Assembly: GCA_037178975.1 (NCBI GenBank)
Contig: JASJZH010000001.1
Location: 4,506,001-4,570,000 of the forward strand
DNA: 64,000 nucleotides
Source: Oscheius tipulae
Lineage: Eukaryota > Nematoda > Chromadorea > Rhabditida > Rhabditidae
Direction of reading: 5' to 3'
In this document: piece by piece, positions 27,501-38,547 of the stretch
Numbering within the stretch: position 1 is the stretch's first letter
How the letters are laid out: the number at the start of each line of letters is the position of its first letter
Program-made: the position numbers and the translations under genes
Notes under the pieces: model-generated
The model's input: the letters and a program-made list of their open reading frames with translations, nothing else
What the model was told of the DNA's origin: nothing
Databases searched by the model: none

Positions 27501-28868
27501 TCGGTGGAATATCAGTTCGAGTCTCAAACCTAGACAACAAGAAAGATCCAGCTCTGATCTTCATCGGTTCCAATCCACACAAAATCTGGGTCGAGGAGTC
27601 GAAAGACTACCTAGCTGGACTCGTTCAGACCATCGAAGTCAGTCTCGAAGCAGGCTGTAACCTGGATGCGACTGTACTCTTCGTATGTGGAGGAGGAGAA
27701 GAGGCTATCGAGTTTGAGGTGAGGCCTGTCTTGTCTATCAACACGATTTTTACAGAATAAGGACAAGGGCTGGGTGGATAAGATCAAGTACAGTGTGAAA
27801 GCTCTGAATCAAGGAGAACAGACCAAATTTCGGATTCCTGTCTACGTCGCTCTGGACAGCAATATGACAGATTCCCCGGCTGTAAGGAGAGTCAAGGTAT
27901 AGCATCTGACGTGTGTAGTATCTTTTTGGGACGGGTATAGTAATTCAACTAGAGAAATGAAAAAAACGTTTACTTACATACTTACGCATCCTTTCCAGTT
28001 CCTGGTCGAATGGGAAAACCGGAGCTGGATGCTGGAAGTGCCTTTCGTTGCACTTTTTCACACCTCGACTAGGACGAGTCAGTTGGAGACCCAGAATCTT
28101 CTCGAGCTGGAAATTAGTCGTTCGTTGGCCAGTGACTGGACAGTCATCATCGAATCGATTAACTTGGAAATCGCCCAAGATTCCAAGCCATCGTCCTTAG
28201 GGAAACTACTAAATCCCGAACTGGAAGAGCTGGCCCCAAACACCGTTTCAAATCTGGTCTTTCTGATACCTTTGGACGGAGAAGTTCCTCTGGAACACAC
28301 TCTCAAGCTCGACTACCTAGTCAAATCGACTCGTTCATCGGAACAACAAGACCGCCGCTTCCGATTCAAGATGGATCTCCAGATGAGAGTGCGGTCCTGT
28401 CTCTATGAGGTCTGTACCCAGATGCTCTCCCAGAACCCCGGGGCCCAACTGTGCAGGGCCGATTCTCCTTGCGATCTCGTCGTCTCACTCCGATCTCTAA
28501 AGCACAGTGTCGAGCTGCTCTACATCGTGCTGGAGGCAGACTCGAAGCTCTGGACCCTGAACGAGAGAGCGAAAGTTCTCCAGGTCAAGGAGTCCGGTCT
28601 GGGACAGATTGTCTTCAGTGTTGTGCCCTGTGCAGCCGGACTACTTCCCTATCCTTCGGTGTCGGTCTACAGTTGTGTCTCTGTCGGGCCTCGAAGTCTG
28701 GATGGAGCGTGGAACGAAGGTGTCGACGTTCTGCCGGGCTCTCCACTCGTCTCCTTTCACCGGACTGCCGGCAAACAGATTCGGGTCCTTGGAGCGAGTC
28801 AAAGTAGCACGAGAATGGAAGAAAAGAAGGCCGGATTAAAGCAGAAGTTTGTCAAGCTCTTCGATTAG
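24554..28868 (+). CDS. TRAPPC10: TRAPP II complex subunit 10 (TRAPPC10)
   Basis: TRAPPC10 is a large subunit of the TRAPPII Rab-GEF and tethering complex at the Golgi. The amino half aligns by eye with the family: PITVTCNCFSLVENFYSS, FTQNPLTWKR, LHVFFVCPQ, VQWLIVVDSTKAKEKKNRT, LMDKIKSDFSKY, YRDENWNFIEYF, WSIGALEHSLSIYDDLD, GAPFWVQKFRK and SSYLDVRHSLLCQQIVL. The carboxy half is beta-rich and less conserved (RRFRFKMDLQMRVRSCLYE), ending LKQKFVKLFD. Many introns are near 40 nt. A palindromic repeat copy lies in the intron near 25.5 kb. I estimate about 1,150 residues, close to the human protein. The start could also be read one frame earlier at ATGCTATGG, but that frame does not stay open. Confidence 0.92.
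25497..25560. repeat. Dispersed palindromic repeat, copy in TRAPPC10 intron
   Basis: The left arm GTTCTGAAGAGTTGTAG (25504-25520) and right arm CTTCAACTTTGTAGAAC (25534-25550) form an imperfect inverted repeat, followed by ATCAAAAATA. The intron carrying it is about 145 nt, roughly three times the local norm, so the insertion probably enlarged it. Confidence 0.6.
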
Positions 28869-29471
28869 TCACCGTTTATTTCTTGTCTCTTCTTGTACGC
28901 AAAGTTATGTCGCGAACATTTTCCAGGCGACGCACATAATTTTGTCAATTTTTCAAGCCTTTTTCGGCTTTAAACTACCTTTCCGAGTTTGGGCGTATAC
29001 TGAAACATTATAGCCCTTACTTTGTTCTATAACTTTGCAGAACTTCTCATCCCAAGTCTAAAAAGAACAGTCATGAGGTCCTAAGCCTTCGAACAAGTTA
29101 ACTTTCTACGGTTCCCTCTATGTGATGCATAATAAACAGTTCTATCCGCTTCGACAATATTAAACGTTTGGTTATTACCAAACTCTATCTTTGCATTGTT
29201 TGCTTCTTCGTATAAAACCGGCGGTTTTACTGAGCTCCAAGTCGTCCATTGCAAAAAAAAAACTCTCCAATGAACAAAAGCAGTAACTTTATTTTTGCAA
29301 TAAAAGCAATCGAAACAGTAACTTTCAAACTCAAAAAAGTTTCTTCTTGTATTAGCTTGACTTGTCTTGACAGAAAAGGCTACGAACATTGTCAAGTGTT
29401 ATCCCAGATAAGAGTTGACTTGTGTCGCAGACGCCTCTTGCAAAATGTAAAGGTAGGATTCTCAGAATGCC
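28869..29471. other. Intergenic region with two repeat copies
   Basis: About 600 bases between TRAPPC10 and hexosaminidase D. It carries a palindromic repeat (near 29006-29050, with GTTCTATAACTTTGCAGAAC) and the second copy of the inverted-repeat element (29351-29460), which ends only about 12 bases before the next start codon. No coding exon was seen. Confidence 0.5.
29351..29460. repeat. Inverted-repeat element, copy 2 (arm partly deleted)
   Basis: Matches 14677-14813: TTGACTTGTC, then TTGACAGAAAAGGCTACGAA, then TGTCAAGTGTTATCCCAG, then AGAGTTGACTTGTGTCGCAG, then TGTAAAGGTAGGAT. About 26 nt of the left arm present in copy 1 are missing, so this copy can no longer form the full hairpin. It is placed right at the hexosaminidase D leader. 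Confidence 0.65.
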
Positions 29472-31677
29472 ATGGTCAACTACATAGGACTCTCGTTCCT
29501 AGTCATTGCTGTCACTGTCTTCATCGTCTACTCGTTCAGTAATGGAGGCATACGAAGAGACGCGAAGAAATCTGTCAATCTGTCCATCGGTCCTGGAGGG
29601 GACATCCCATTCCCTAGAGTGAGTTGGGGCGCAGTCAAAAGAGATCCTCTGTTCCAGAAAATCGTTCACTTGGATCTCAAGGGGGCCCCACCGAAGATCT
29701 CCTACTTCCAATGGTTCTTTCCCTTCCTGGCCTCGCTCGGTTTCGGTGGCCTCCTCATAGAGTACGAGGACATGTTTCCGTACTCTGGCAGACTCGAAAA
29801 CGTTGGTTAAGACTCTTTCTCAAGCAAAGTTTCCAGATATCCCGTCATCGAGGCCACTATTCTATCGCGGATATAGAGCAGATCAACAAGTTGGCGGAGA
29901 GCAGTAGCCTTGAGATAATCCCGCTTGTACAGACATTCGGACATATGGAGTTTGTGCTAAAACAGCCGGAATTCTCCGAACTTCGAGAGAATTTATTTGA
30001 GGCAAGCCACGACTATTTAGAGATTATGAGCAATAAGAAAAGTCCCCATATTCCCATGGAACTGTCTTTTTACAGTGCTGGTAACACTCAAAACAAAAAA
30101 TAAACTCTACTATTCTTTTGGATATCCTCACGACAATAAGTACATCCTCTCTTTCAGGACGATTCAATCTGCGTCTCCGACCCCTCTTCCATTGATCTGA
30201 TCCGAGAAATGATTCGTCAGGTTGGCTGAAAAGCCACTCTAAAGTCTCTCTCTCTCTCTCTCTTTCAGGTGAAGCATGTTCATCCAAAAACTAGACGAAT
30301 CCACATCGGGTCGGATGAGGTTTATCATGTGGGAGAGGACGCCAGATGCAGACGAGAGATTATAAATCTCGGTAAGGAACCTCGAAGAGCCCTGGAAAAG
30401 TTGAAGATTAGGCACATTGCCAGGTAAGAACTCCTCTGGAACCCTGAACATGCTACAGAGTTGCCCGACTCTGCAGGGAAATGAACTTCACCGAAGTCTT
30501 CGCTTGGAATGACATGTTCGACAAGACGGAGATAGAAGATCTTCGGGACATGGAATTGGGTAGTCTGATCACACCGGTCGTGTGGGGATACGCGAGTAAT
30601 GTCCTCAAAGAAGGCTACTTTCCCGAAGGACTCTTTCATCGTCTCGGCCAAGTCTTCGACCGAATCTGGTTCGCCAGTGCCTTCAAAGGAGCCAACGGAA
30701 AGGAACAAGCCTTCATGTCTATCGACAGATACCTCCAGAACCACAAGTCTTATGTGGAGCTGTACAAGACATTCTCAAAGGTTAGTTTTATTCGGCTACA
30801 TAGAATGATTATGTTCTTGGGCTGTCTTTAAAAATTGTAAGGCGGAGTTTCTCTTTTGGGCCAGATTGTCTCCCCCCGTACAATCTCGCCGAATCTCATT
30901 TCAGTCTGCCGAGACAGTGAGGGCGAGTACCGAGTCGATAAAAGAATTCTGTCTGAGAAGATATGTTTAGGATTTGGAGGGGAAGGTTCAAGGTATAATT
31001 CTGACCGGTTGGCAACGCTTCAAACACCGTCTTCCCTTGTCCGAACTGCTCCCAGTGGCCATTCCATCTCTAGTCCTGAATTCGGTCTATCTTGACAATG
31101 TCCGGAGGCCCTTCAAAGAGATCAACAGAGCCACCAAGGTGAGAGAACTGTTGATACCAAAAATACTAGTCTAGAATCACCTGGGATGTTCTAGAGCATC
31201 TTTGGAGACGGTCTTCGCTCCGACAATAATAGGCAATCATACATACTTCCCGGAGAAAGACACCCTATTCACGGAATGTTCTTTTCGAGACCAGAACCTC
31301 TACAAATTGGTAGGATTTTCCTTTTACTGAAATGTGCCATAGGTGATGAAAGATCTCCGGTTTCTGACCTGGAAGTTCAACAATTTCTCCATGGATGTCC
31401 GGCTCAGGAGAGCGCTCCAAGATGAACTCTTGTCTCTCACTTTAAAGGTCGGTCACTTGAAAAGCGCATTTCGGGTAGAAGGCGGGATTCGGATTTTTGA
31501 TGCTCTGCAAAGTTGTAAAGTTTGATTCGTTCTACAACTTCGTAGAACATCAATAGTCCTGAAAATGAAATCCAGCGTCATTTTCAGATGGAAACTGTTC
31601 TGTCGTCCTACTACGGACGAACCGACGTCGACGAGATTCTGGCCCAGTATTTGGGTCCCCTCAAGCAACTCCTATAG
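29472..31677 (+). CDS. HEXD: Hexosaminidase D-like glycoside hydrolase (GH20), signal-anchored
   Basis: Hexosaminidase D cleaves terminal N-acetyl-hexosamines; in vertebrates it is nucleocytoplasmic. This version starts [20 protein letters not shown], a signal anchor or signal peptide, suggesting a luminal or extracellular catalytic domain. The GH20 core is clear: [65 protein letters not shown], and the catalytic Asp-Glu pair in [14 protein letters not shown], then [39 protein letters not shown] and [10 protein letters not shown]. The intron before GSDE is a nearly pure CT tract (30243-30265). A palindromic repeat sits in the last intron. The downstream start of SLC38A10 is 177 bases away. 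Confidence 0.93.
30243..30266 (+). repeat. CT microsatellite forming a polypyrimidine tract
   Basis: Eleven consecutive CT units directly before TTTCAG, inside a 49-nt intron of the hexosaminidase gene. The microsatellite doubles as the splice acceptor tract. Confidence 0.7.
31497..31553. repeat. Dispersed palindromic repeat, copy in hexosaminidase intron
   Basis: The left arm TTGATGCTCTGCAAAGTTGT (31497-31516) and right arm ACAACTTCGTAGAACATCAA (31534-31553) match as an inverted repeat with three mismatches. This is the best-preserved palindromic copy in the window. Confidence 0.65.
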
Positions 31678-31854
31678 TCATTTTGTACAAATTTACCGGT
31701 GTATTCACTTGTCCCACGCTTGCCATAATAGCGCTTTCTCTCGCAAAATACGGTACGAATAAACAACGGTTCTCACATCTTTCTGTTCTATCCTGATTCA
31801 AGGAGATACCTTCGATGTTGTGAACATTGTCGCCCTTTTAATCAGTGTTTAGGT

Positions 31855-34526
31855 ATGAAAAAACGGGAAGACCACGACACGGAATCGCTCCTCTCCCACA
31901 GAACATCTCATGGTAGGTTGACTCGTTGAGACTTGTCATAAACATTAAGAAAGCCAAATATGTCTTCAGTAGTCGCGATGACTTATGTGAGAGAGTGTCT
32001 GTTCCACTCGCTTGTTTCTTGTAACGATGGAAACTTCCAGATTCCGATGCGGAGGTCTGTTCCGACCCGGAGACCGGTCAGTCGAGCAGTACCAAGCGGC
32101 ACGGGCACTTCAACCCGACCCCTCACGTCTTCAATCTTGCCAATTGCATCGTCGGAGTCTCTGTGCTGGCCATGCCGTTCGTCTTCCAGCAGTGCGGGAT
32201 TTTTCTGGCTGTCCTCATGATTGGATTCTGCTCTGTCTTGACCAAATGGACCTGCTACTTTCTCAACAAGTCGTCCTTCATGGCCAAGTAAGTTACCTTC
32301 ACGTCTTTAGTAATCCAGTTAACAATTTCCACTCTTTCTCTGTGTCAATCCATAACACACGTCTTTTGTGAGTCTTTGAGGATCTTCCTTCGCTCCTTCT
32401 GAACTTGATACGTTCAGATCATGTCTGTCGTTCTGTCACAGCCTGTATTCCCTGTTTGACCTCTTCCCACCCTCTCGCTCATCTCTATCACTAAAACTTC
32501 TACGTCCAGCCAGATTTCAAAAAATCCACCTGTCCGTCCTGTTCCGTCTCTATCTTTGAAATACTCTCTTACTTTGTTCTTCTCTATCGGACCGTTTCCT
32601 GGCCTCTGCTGTTCCTGTCAATGTCTAACTGACCTGTGCATATCCTGTCAGTCTTTCCAAGTAACTCGGTTAGAGCAAACTCATCATTCTTTCAGGAAAC
32701 GAAGCTACGAGGCACTGGCTCTGGCAGCCCTGGGACCAGCTGGTCGACGATTCATCGAACTGTGTCTGCTCTTCTTCCTCGTCTCTTCCATCATCGCCTT
32801 CCTCGTCGTCATTGGAGATATTGGTCCACATGTCGTGGCCGACTACCTCGATCTCGAAGCTCCCACTTCCAAACTCCGCACTCTTGTCATGGTCAGTCCT
32901 CTTTCCATTCTCTTTTCACTTTCTATTCAGGTCATTGTGACCCTCTTTCTCATCTTCCCCTTATCTCTCATTGGAGATTTGGAAAAGTTCGCTGTCGTCT
33001 CCTCAATGGCCATTTTCTTCTACGCCGTCTTTGTCGTCCGAATGATAGCCGAGGCTGTGCCTGTGATCTGGGACGGAAAATGGAGTGTCAGTGTCATCTG
33101 GTGGCGTCCATCTGGTCTCCTAGCCTGTGAGTTTTCGGAAACGTGAACATTATTATACTGGCTTCAGGTCTGCCGATTGTCTGTATGGCAATGTCGTGTC
33201 AAACGCAGTTGTTCTGTGTTATCGACTGCATCAAAGACGCGACCTCCTTCCATGTGGAGTCGGTCGTTTCTCACGCTGTCAACTTCTGTTCCGCGATGTA
33301 CGCGGCTGTGGGACTGTTCGGCTACGTGGCCTTTTTCGGCAAGGAACTCCATGGAGATGTCTTGGTCGAGCTCCGTAGGTTTCTTGTTTCTCCATGAACA
33401 TAGTACAATGTTTAGACTCTTCCTGGTTCACACAGATGCTCAAGTTGGCCTTTATGCTCAGTATCGCCGTCAGCATTCCTCTCATGCTCTTTCCTGCTCG
33501 ATCTGCTCTTTTCAACCTCGTCCTTCGGCCGAGTGGCTGTGAATTGTCGACAGGTGTCATCGAAAAGAGCACCTTCCACGTTCTGACCTTTGTCATCATC
33601 CTCTCGAATCTCATGGTGGCTCTGGTCATTCCTAACGGTTAGTTTTTTTTCTCTTCAACTATTGCACATTGTTTCGTTTATGGCACCTATGTCTTTCCAT
33701 CTATACTGTCCACTACTATCAGAAACACTACTGGGCCAGACACTCTGGCGTAAGACGATGTGTTTCTTCCGTGCCATTTCATCGAGCTCAGTTCTGATCT
33801 TCCGAGACAGTACGGAGGAAACTCTGAATGTTTTAGGGAGCGTATAAGACTAAGCACCGCTCTAGTCAATAACACAATGTTTTCAGTAGAGTTCATCCTC
33901 GGTCTAACGGGCTCCTTGATCGGCTCCCTCGTCTCGACCATCATCCCTTCGCTCCTCTTCATCTGCATCGCAAAGAAGAAGGGCCACCAGTACATTCCGA
34001 TCGCCAAGGCCTGTCTCGTCATCGGCTGTTTCATCCTCTTAGCCAGCACATGGGCCACTCTCCAGTCCGAAAAACGCTCCACCACGGTCGAGAAGCCAAT
34101 CCCGAAGGATTCTGTTGTAAATGAGCCGGCCTTGAAGAGCCTGGAGCGACTGGAAGAGAAGGTCCTCGACGCCAACATGAACATTTCGGCCAAATTAGAC
34201 GACATTGCGAATATGGCCGCAAAGGGTGACAAGAAGGAAGCCTCCAAGTTGCAGTTTCAACTCGAAGAGCTCAAGGAGCAGCAGCAAGAGCAGGTTTTTC
34301 TGCTCCTCGATACTTTTGAACCGATTTTCAGGCGAAGCTCATCAAGAAACAGGAACAAATAGTGGACGAGCTCAGTCAGCACATGGACAAGCACAAATTG
34401 GAGCACGAGGAAACTGAAAAGAGCGCCAACTTGACGGAAGTCGGGCCTGAAGAGAAGAAACCGCCATCGACGACCACAACTTCTCCTCCTCCTCCAGCTG
34501 TCAGAAAAGAAGAAGCCAAGGCATAG
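31855..34526 (+). CDS. SLC38A10: SLC38A10-like amino acid transporter
   Basis: A member of the amino acid/auxin permease superfamily; SLC38A10 is a sodium-coupled neutral amino acid transporter-like protein with a long cytosolic tail. A cytosolic lead (MKKREDHDTESLLSHRTSH) is followed by helix 1 with NLANCIVGVSVLAMPFVFQQ, then GIFLAVLMIGFCSVLTKW, LVVIGDIGPHVVADYL, SMAIFFYAVFVVRMI, GLPIVCMAMSCQTQLFCVID, AAVGLFGYVAFFGKELHGDV, LPARSALF-type MLFPARSALFNLVL, and VEFILGLTGSLIGSLVSTII. About eleven membrane helices are seen. The tail is a charged coiled coil ending in a Pro/Thr-rich stretch and EEAKA. The tail is much shorter than in human SLC38A10. The ATG is two bases after a GTTTAG acceptor. Confidence 0.92.
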
Positions 34527-34762
34527 CTTTAACTGTGATCTGTTTACGGGTCTATCGTATTTCCTTATGGGTTGGTACACTTTATCAAAACAAAATAAAC
34601 AATATTTGGTTTGAAACTGGCCTGAAGAGGAAAGACTACTACGAAAGTCCTGTAAAGCTTTTTGGGGAAATATTAATTATGGAGAGAGAAGAAAGAAATA
34701 CTGTCGTGGGGCAACAATTGCTGACTCGTATGAAAATTAAGAGGTGAAGATGATGAAGGTTG

Positions 34763-37277
34763 TCAAGAAGATGGAGGCACTGGCGGCGGAATGTTGGGAG
34801 GCGGTGGTTGCTGCGACTGAAAGAAGTACGTATTTTAGGGAATGTAACCGAACTAGAAGCTATCTTCACTTTGGTTTTCCAGAAAGCTCAATGGTTTAGC
34901 GTGATGAGTTCCAAAAAGGTTGTTCAAAATGCTAACAAACTACTGTAAGTTGAAAAATCGAAAAATTAGGCTTCTTTCTTGACTCGACTTTATTGCTCGA
35001 ATAGAGAAAATTACTTACAGTCTGCATGGAAGGCGAAGTTCCCTCCGATCGCTCAGAATATCTGGGAGGAGCTGGCATTGGCGGGGCTTGCACAGCCTGT
35101 TCGTAGCTGGGAGGAGGTTCAATCGGCTTGCTGGAGCTCGATCCAGCGGCTGCTGGATCAACACCGCCTAAAATTATTCATTTACTTAAAAAAAAAAAAA
35201 ACGAAGGCTTACTCACCGATCATGTTAGGATTGAAAGTGGGAATTGTGTCCAGACGAATGATGTAGGGGTTTCCGCTTGCCGGAAAGGCGACTGGGTTTC
35301 GGGTACAATTTGATCGATTTCCCTGGAGGAGAAATTCCTAGAAGGTATGTTATAAACTGGCAGTTATAAGAGAACAGCACCTGTGCGGGATTGGCTCTGC
35401 CCGGCTGTGCTATCCGTCCTCTCTCAGCGCCTCTAGCTGTGGCTCGATGTCTTGCCACTCCGTTTTGAGTGCGGACAGAGCGACTGTCACGCCGTCTCTC
35501 GGTCCTCTTCCTCGGACACCAGTCCATTCGACAGAGCCCGCAACAGATGATGAAAACTAGAAAAACTGCCAACGGAATAGCCAGACCCATTGGCGGGGAA
35601 AACTTCTGATATACAGCATTATTTTAGCAAAAAAAATGAAAAACCTCGCAAAAGACGCCCTTGTAGAACATTCGTTGAGAGCAGTCGCAGTGCCAAGTCC
35701 CGTTGGGAGCTGTAAGAAGGGGAGCGCTGTTGGCACAGCGAATCCTCTCGCAGTGAGCTCCTTCCATGTACTGGGGATCCGGACACTGGCACTCGTACGT
35801 GATCGGACCCGTCGTTATTTTGTGCAGTTGTCCACCGTTCAGGCATTGCTTCTTTTCGCAAGCAGTTCCCTGAAAATTGAATATACAGCCACTTATCAAA
35901 GGAAGATAAAGGAATCAGTATGATATGCTGAAAACTTTGTCTTTCTCTAGCGTAAAGCAACGAAACGTTTGCCGGCAGTCCCGAGAGCTATGGGAGTGCC
36001 CAAGGCACACATTTCGGCATAGATAATTATTATTGAACAATAGGTTGTAAAACAACAAAAACTCCAAGTTAATCAGAGAATTACACAGCACAGACATAAT
36101 ATAATTCAACACGACCGCACCAGCACAATGCCGAACATCGAGGAGATTATCAAGGATGACCAGGTCGGCAAGATACACCAGAAGGATCCAGGCTACAACG
36201 ATGTACCGATGGATAAGCTCCAGCAAGAGCGAGAAGAAGATGGGCGAGAAGAGCGGCGAGAAGAGCGGCGAGTCGAAGCAGGAGTCGAAGAAGTCAGAAG
36301 AAGCGCCGAAGTCGAAGAAGGAACTGTCCGGACAAAAACACAGTAACGGAAGAAAGGAAAAAGGTGTATAACACAATCTGGGAAACTTTCTCTTTTGCCA
36401 GAGAGCTCTGAAATAGCATAGTTTCATAATTCTCTAGTCTATTGTGGTACGCCTTTTTGCCCTGATCATGACTATTGATTTCCGACGACTTTCATCTACT
36501 GATTCACCAGACACGGGAGATGAATTGAATGGAAAGGATGGAAATACTTTCAGAATTGCCATCGGGAAAATAAGGAATAGGAACCTACATTGAAGTATTT
36601 CGAACATTCACAGATCCCGTCATGTCGTAGCTTTCCTCCATTGAGACAGCTCTGCTTCTTGGAACCGAAGAGTTTCTCCCAAACATTGTTGAACATCCCA
36701 GACGCTGAAAATGCATTGTTATACTAATTGTTATTGTATAAAAACTGACAAGGAGCTTCTATAGTTTCTGTAGTTGTAGTCGTTGGCCGAGTAGTAGTGG
36801 AGATCGTCGTTTTCGTATCTGGCTCCCTCGGCTTGACATCTAACTGCGGCCTGGCTGCCGGGATAGCGGTGGAAGTTGCCGTCTCGGCGATTTTCGGCAC
36901 AGAACCGGCTTCTGTGGTCACGTTCACGCGACCCTGCTATATATCAGTTGTTTCGGTCAATATAGGAGAAGGAAAACAAACCTCGACAGCTCTCTCGTCC
37001 GCCATAATGCTGTCGTAGAACTCGCGAGTTTTCACCGGATTGCGAGATCGCGGTCCCGACATTGAGGGACCGCTTCCCAGTTCTAAACCTGAATTTTGCT
37101 TAAAAAATTGGGGTCAAACTGTACAAGGATTCCTGGGAACAACCCTGTTTTGTTTCACAGTACAAACAGTTGAGAATAATCTATTTAACCCGTAAATACA
37201 GAAGAAGTGAAAAGATACAACCAGTTCGTGAAGATACTCGTAGAGTTGTGATGACTAGAGAGTCTGTTGTGGATCAT
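34763..37277 (-). CDS. EGF-domain single-pass membrane protein with PPxY cytoplasmic tail
   Basis: Assembled from about eight exons. The amino end has a hydrophobic run (TNWLYLFTSSVFTG) that could be a signal sequence. Next comes a Thr-rich linker (KTTISTTTRPTTTTTETIE), then two EGF-like modules: CLNGGKLRHDGICECSKYFN and CEKKQCLNGGQLH with CQCPDPQYMEGAHCERIRC, then NGTWHCDCSQRMFYKGVFCE. A membrane helix (MGLAIPLAVFLVFIICCGLC) leads to a basic stop-transfer (RKRTERRRDSRS). The tail has PPPSYEQAVQAPP, a PPxY motif typical of NEDD4-type WW-domain binding, and ends QQPPPPNIPPPVPPSS. I do not recognise a named family. It starts only 91 bases after the stop of the upstream gene on the same strand. 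Confidence 0.8.
36128..36375 (+). pseudogene. Possible nested intronless Lys/Glu/Ser-rich ORF with a frame break
   Basis: Inside the roughly 720-nt intron of the EGF-type gene, on the opposite strand. The ATG at 36128 opens MPNIEEIIKDDQVGKIHQKD and GYNDVPMDKLQQ with strongly G/C-ending codons. From about 36220 the same codon bias (AAG, GAG, AGC, GGC) moves to the +1 frame, which reads SKSEKKMGEKSGEKSGESKQ and onward to a stop near 36371. Either this is a small gene with a one-base shift (real, a processed-copy decay, or a base error), or it is a chance acidic-basic stretch. I have no family assignment. Confidence 0.4.
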
Positions 37278-37368
37278 AGTCTGAAAACCTTCCTGAATCA
37301 AACAAAATAGACATCAAAATATCTTTTCAGAAAAAAAAACATAAAATTTGTTAGCTTACAGCCATTAC
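37278..37368 (-). promoter_or_regulatory. 91-base intercistronic spacer with tandem acceptor sites
   Basis: Between the TGA of the C1orf43-like gene (37369-37371) and the ATG of the EGF-type gene (37277). Reading on the minus strand, TTTGATTCAG and GGTTTTCAG occur back to back a few bases before the ATG. This is the arrangement expected of a downstream operon gene receiving a spliced leader. Confidence 0.5.
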
Positions 37369-38547
37369 TCAGCCTAAAAGCGGTTGATTGGAGTCGCTTT
37401 GACGTCGTCGACGGGACGGAGTCTCTTGGCTGCCCGATGGAAGCAGGGCAACACGCTCATCAGAAGTCACATTGGCCAGGAGACGACCACCTGCAATTGA
37501 GAAACTGAGAGCGAATAAAGAGGATCTAAGGATCATGCCAATCATTACAGAAAGAGGCAAACATAACAAGCTTGAACGTTCCACAACGTTGGCTATACCT
37601 TCTGAGTCATCCGACGAATCGGACGAGTCTAAAAAGCGAATGACATCATACTTTGTTATGAAATCAAACAGGACCGAAATATATATGTAAGAGGTAAAAA
37701 ACGTGCCGTCACTGCCTCCAAATTTGGTTCGAAGACCTCGTCGACTGACGGACGATTGCATATTTTTGGCCGAGAGAGTGGATGCTCCTGGCGACGGTAC
37801 TTGGTTGTTTATTCTGAATAATTCAGTGAGAAATTTCTAAAAAGAGATTAACATTTTGACGAATTGGTTGAGGAGCGACCGAATCTCCATTAGGTGCTGG
37901 ATTTCGAACTTCTGAGGAGAGAATCGGGCCGAATGATGCAGAAAGGCGATTCTGTTGCACAAGAGGGCCGGTAGTGTGTCAATTTTGGATCGTAATCTGA
38001 CTCATTCAAGTTAGAAATTAAAGGAAATAGAACAAAACCTGTTGAGATAGACGTAGGTCTCTTCTCCCGGTAGTCTCGCATACTCATCGTCGATTCTCGA
38101 CAGCTGTGAATCTATTTCCCTCGTCACCTCGTCACAGGCAATCATTCGGTGCACATAGGGCCGGCTAGAGTCTAAAGGTTGAATTTTTGTGGAGGACAGC
38201 GAGATAGTTCACGTTGTGCAATGGTAGTAGTCTCTGTGAGTCGTGGCTGGTATGATCTCCGGAAATTATCCACTTTGCTCAGTTGTTCATCAATAACTTT
38301 CAGGACTTTCCTAACCTTTCGCTGATTTTAAAACAAAATAAGGCTTACTTGGAGAAGGGAAGATTGATATTCGGCTTATTCCTCGCACTGTTGTTACGAA
38401 GTCTGGTTATCTGTCGATGTGCGAAGATGCCCATTAAGATGAGCAACTGAAACTGCTAATTTTTAACGTACATATAGGGAAACTGACCAAGATGCATAAG
38501 GTGAAGACGAAGAGCACACTGATTCCATCGAATATGAGCCAAGCCAT
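37369..38547 (-). CDS. C1orf43: C1orf43 (NICE-3) family membrane protein
   Basis: The spliced minus-strand product starts MAWLIFDGISVLFVFTLCIL, a membrane helix, then FAHRQITRLRNNSARNKP, KVLKVIDEQLSKVDNFRRSY, YVHRMIACDEV, YVYLNRLRSKIDTLPALLCN and FSPQKFEIQHLMEIRSLLNQ. This order matches the C1orf43 family (membrane helix, KRQIMRF-type basic motif, RLSRV-type helix, YLLDLR-type segment, ARYG...F region). In human that protein is a Golgi- and mitochondria-associated regulator of phagocytosis. The tail is Ser/Asp-rich then Arg-rich and ends SDSNQPLLG. Similarity is modest, so the family call is by pattern. All introns are short. ATG at 38547, stop 37369-37371. Confidence 0.7.

Noticed and set aside
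30243-30266. CT tract as a CRISPR-like or structured repeat
   Set aside because: It is a simple dinucleotide microsatellite acting as a polypyrimidine tract; no arrays of spaced repeats occur anywhere in the window.
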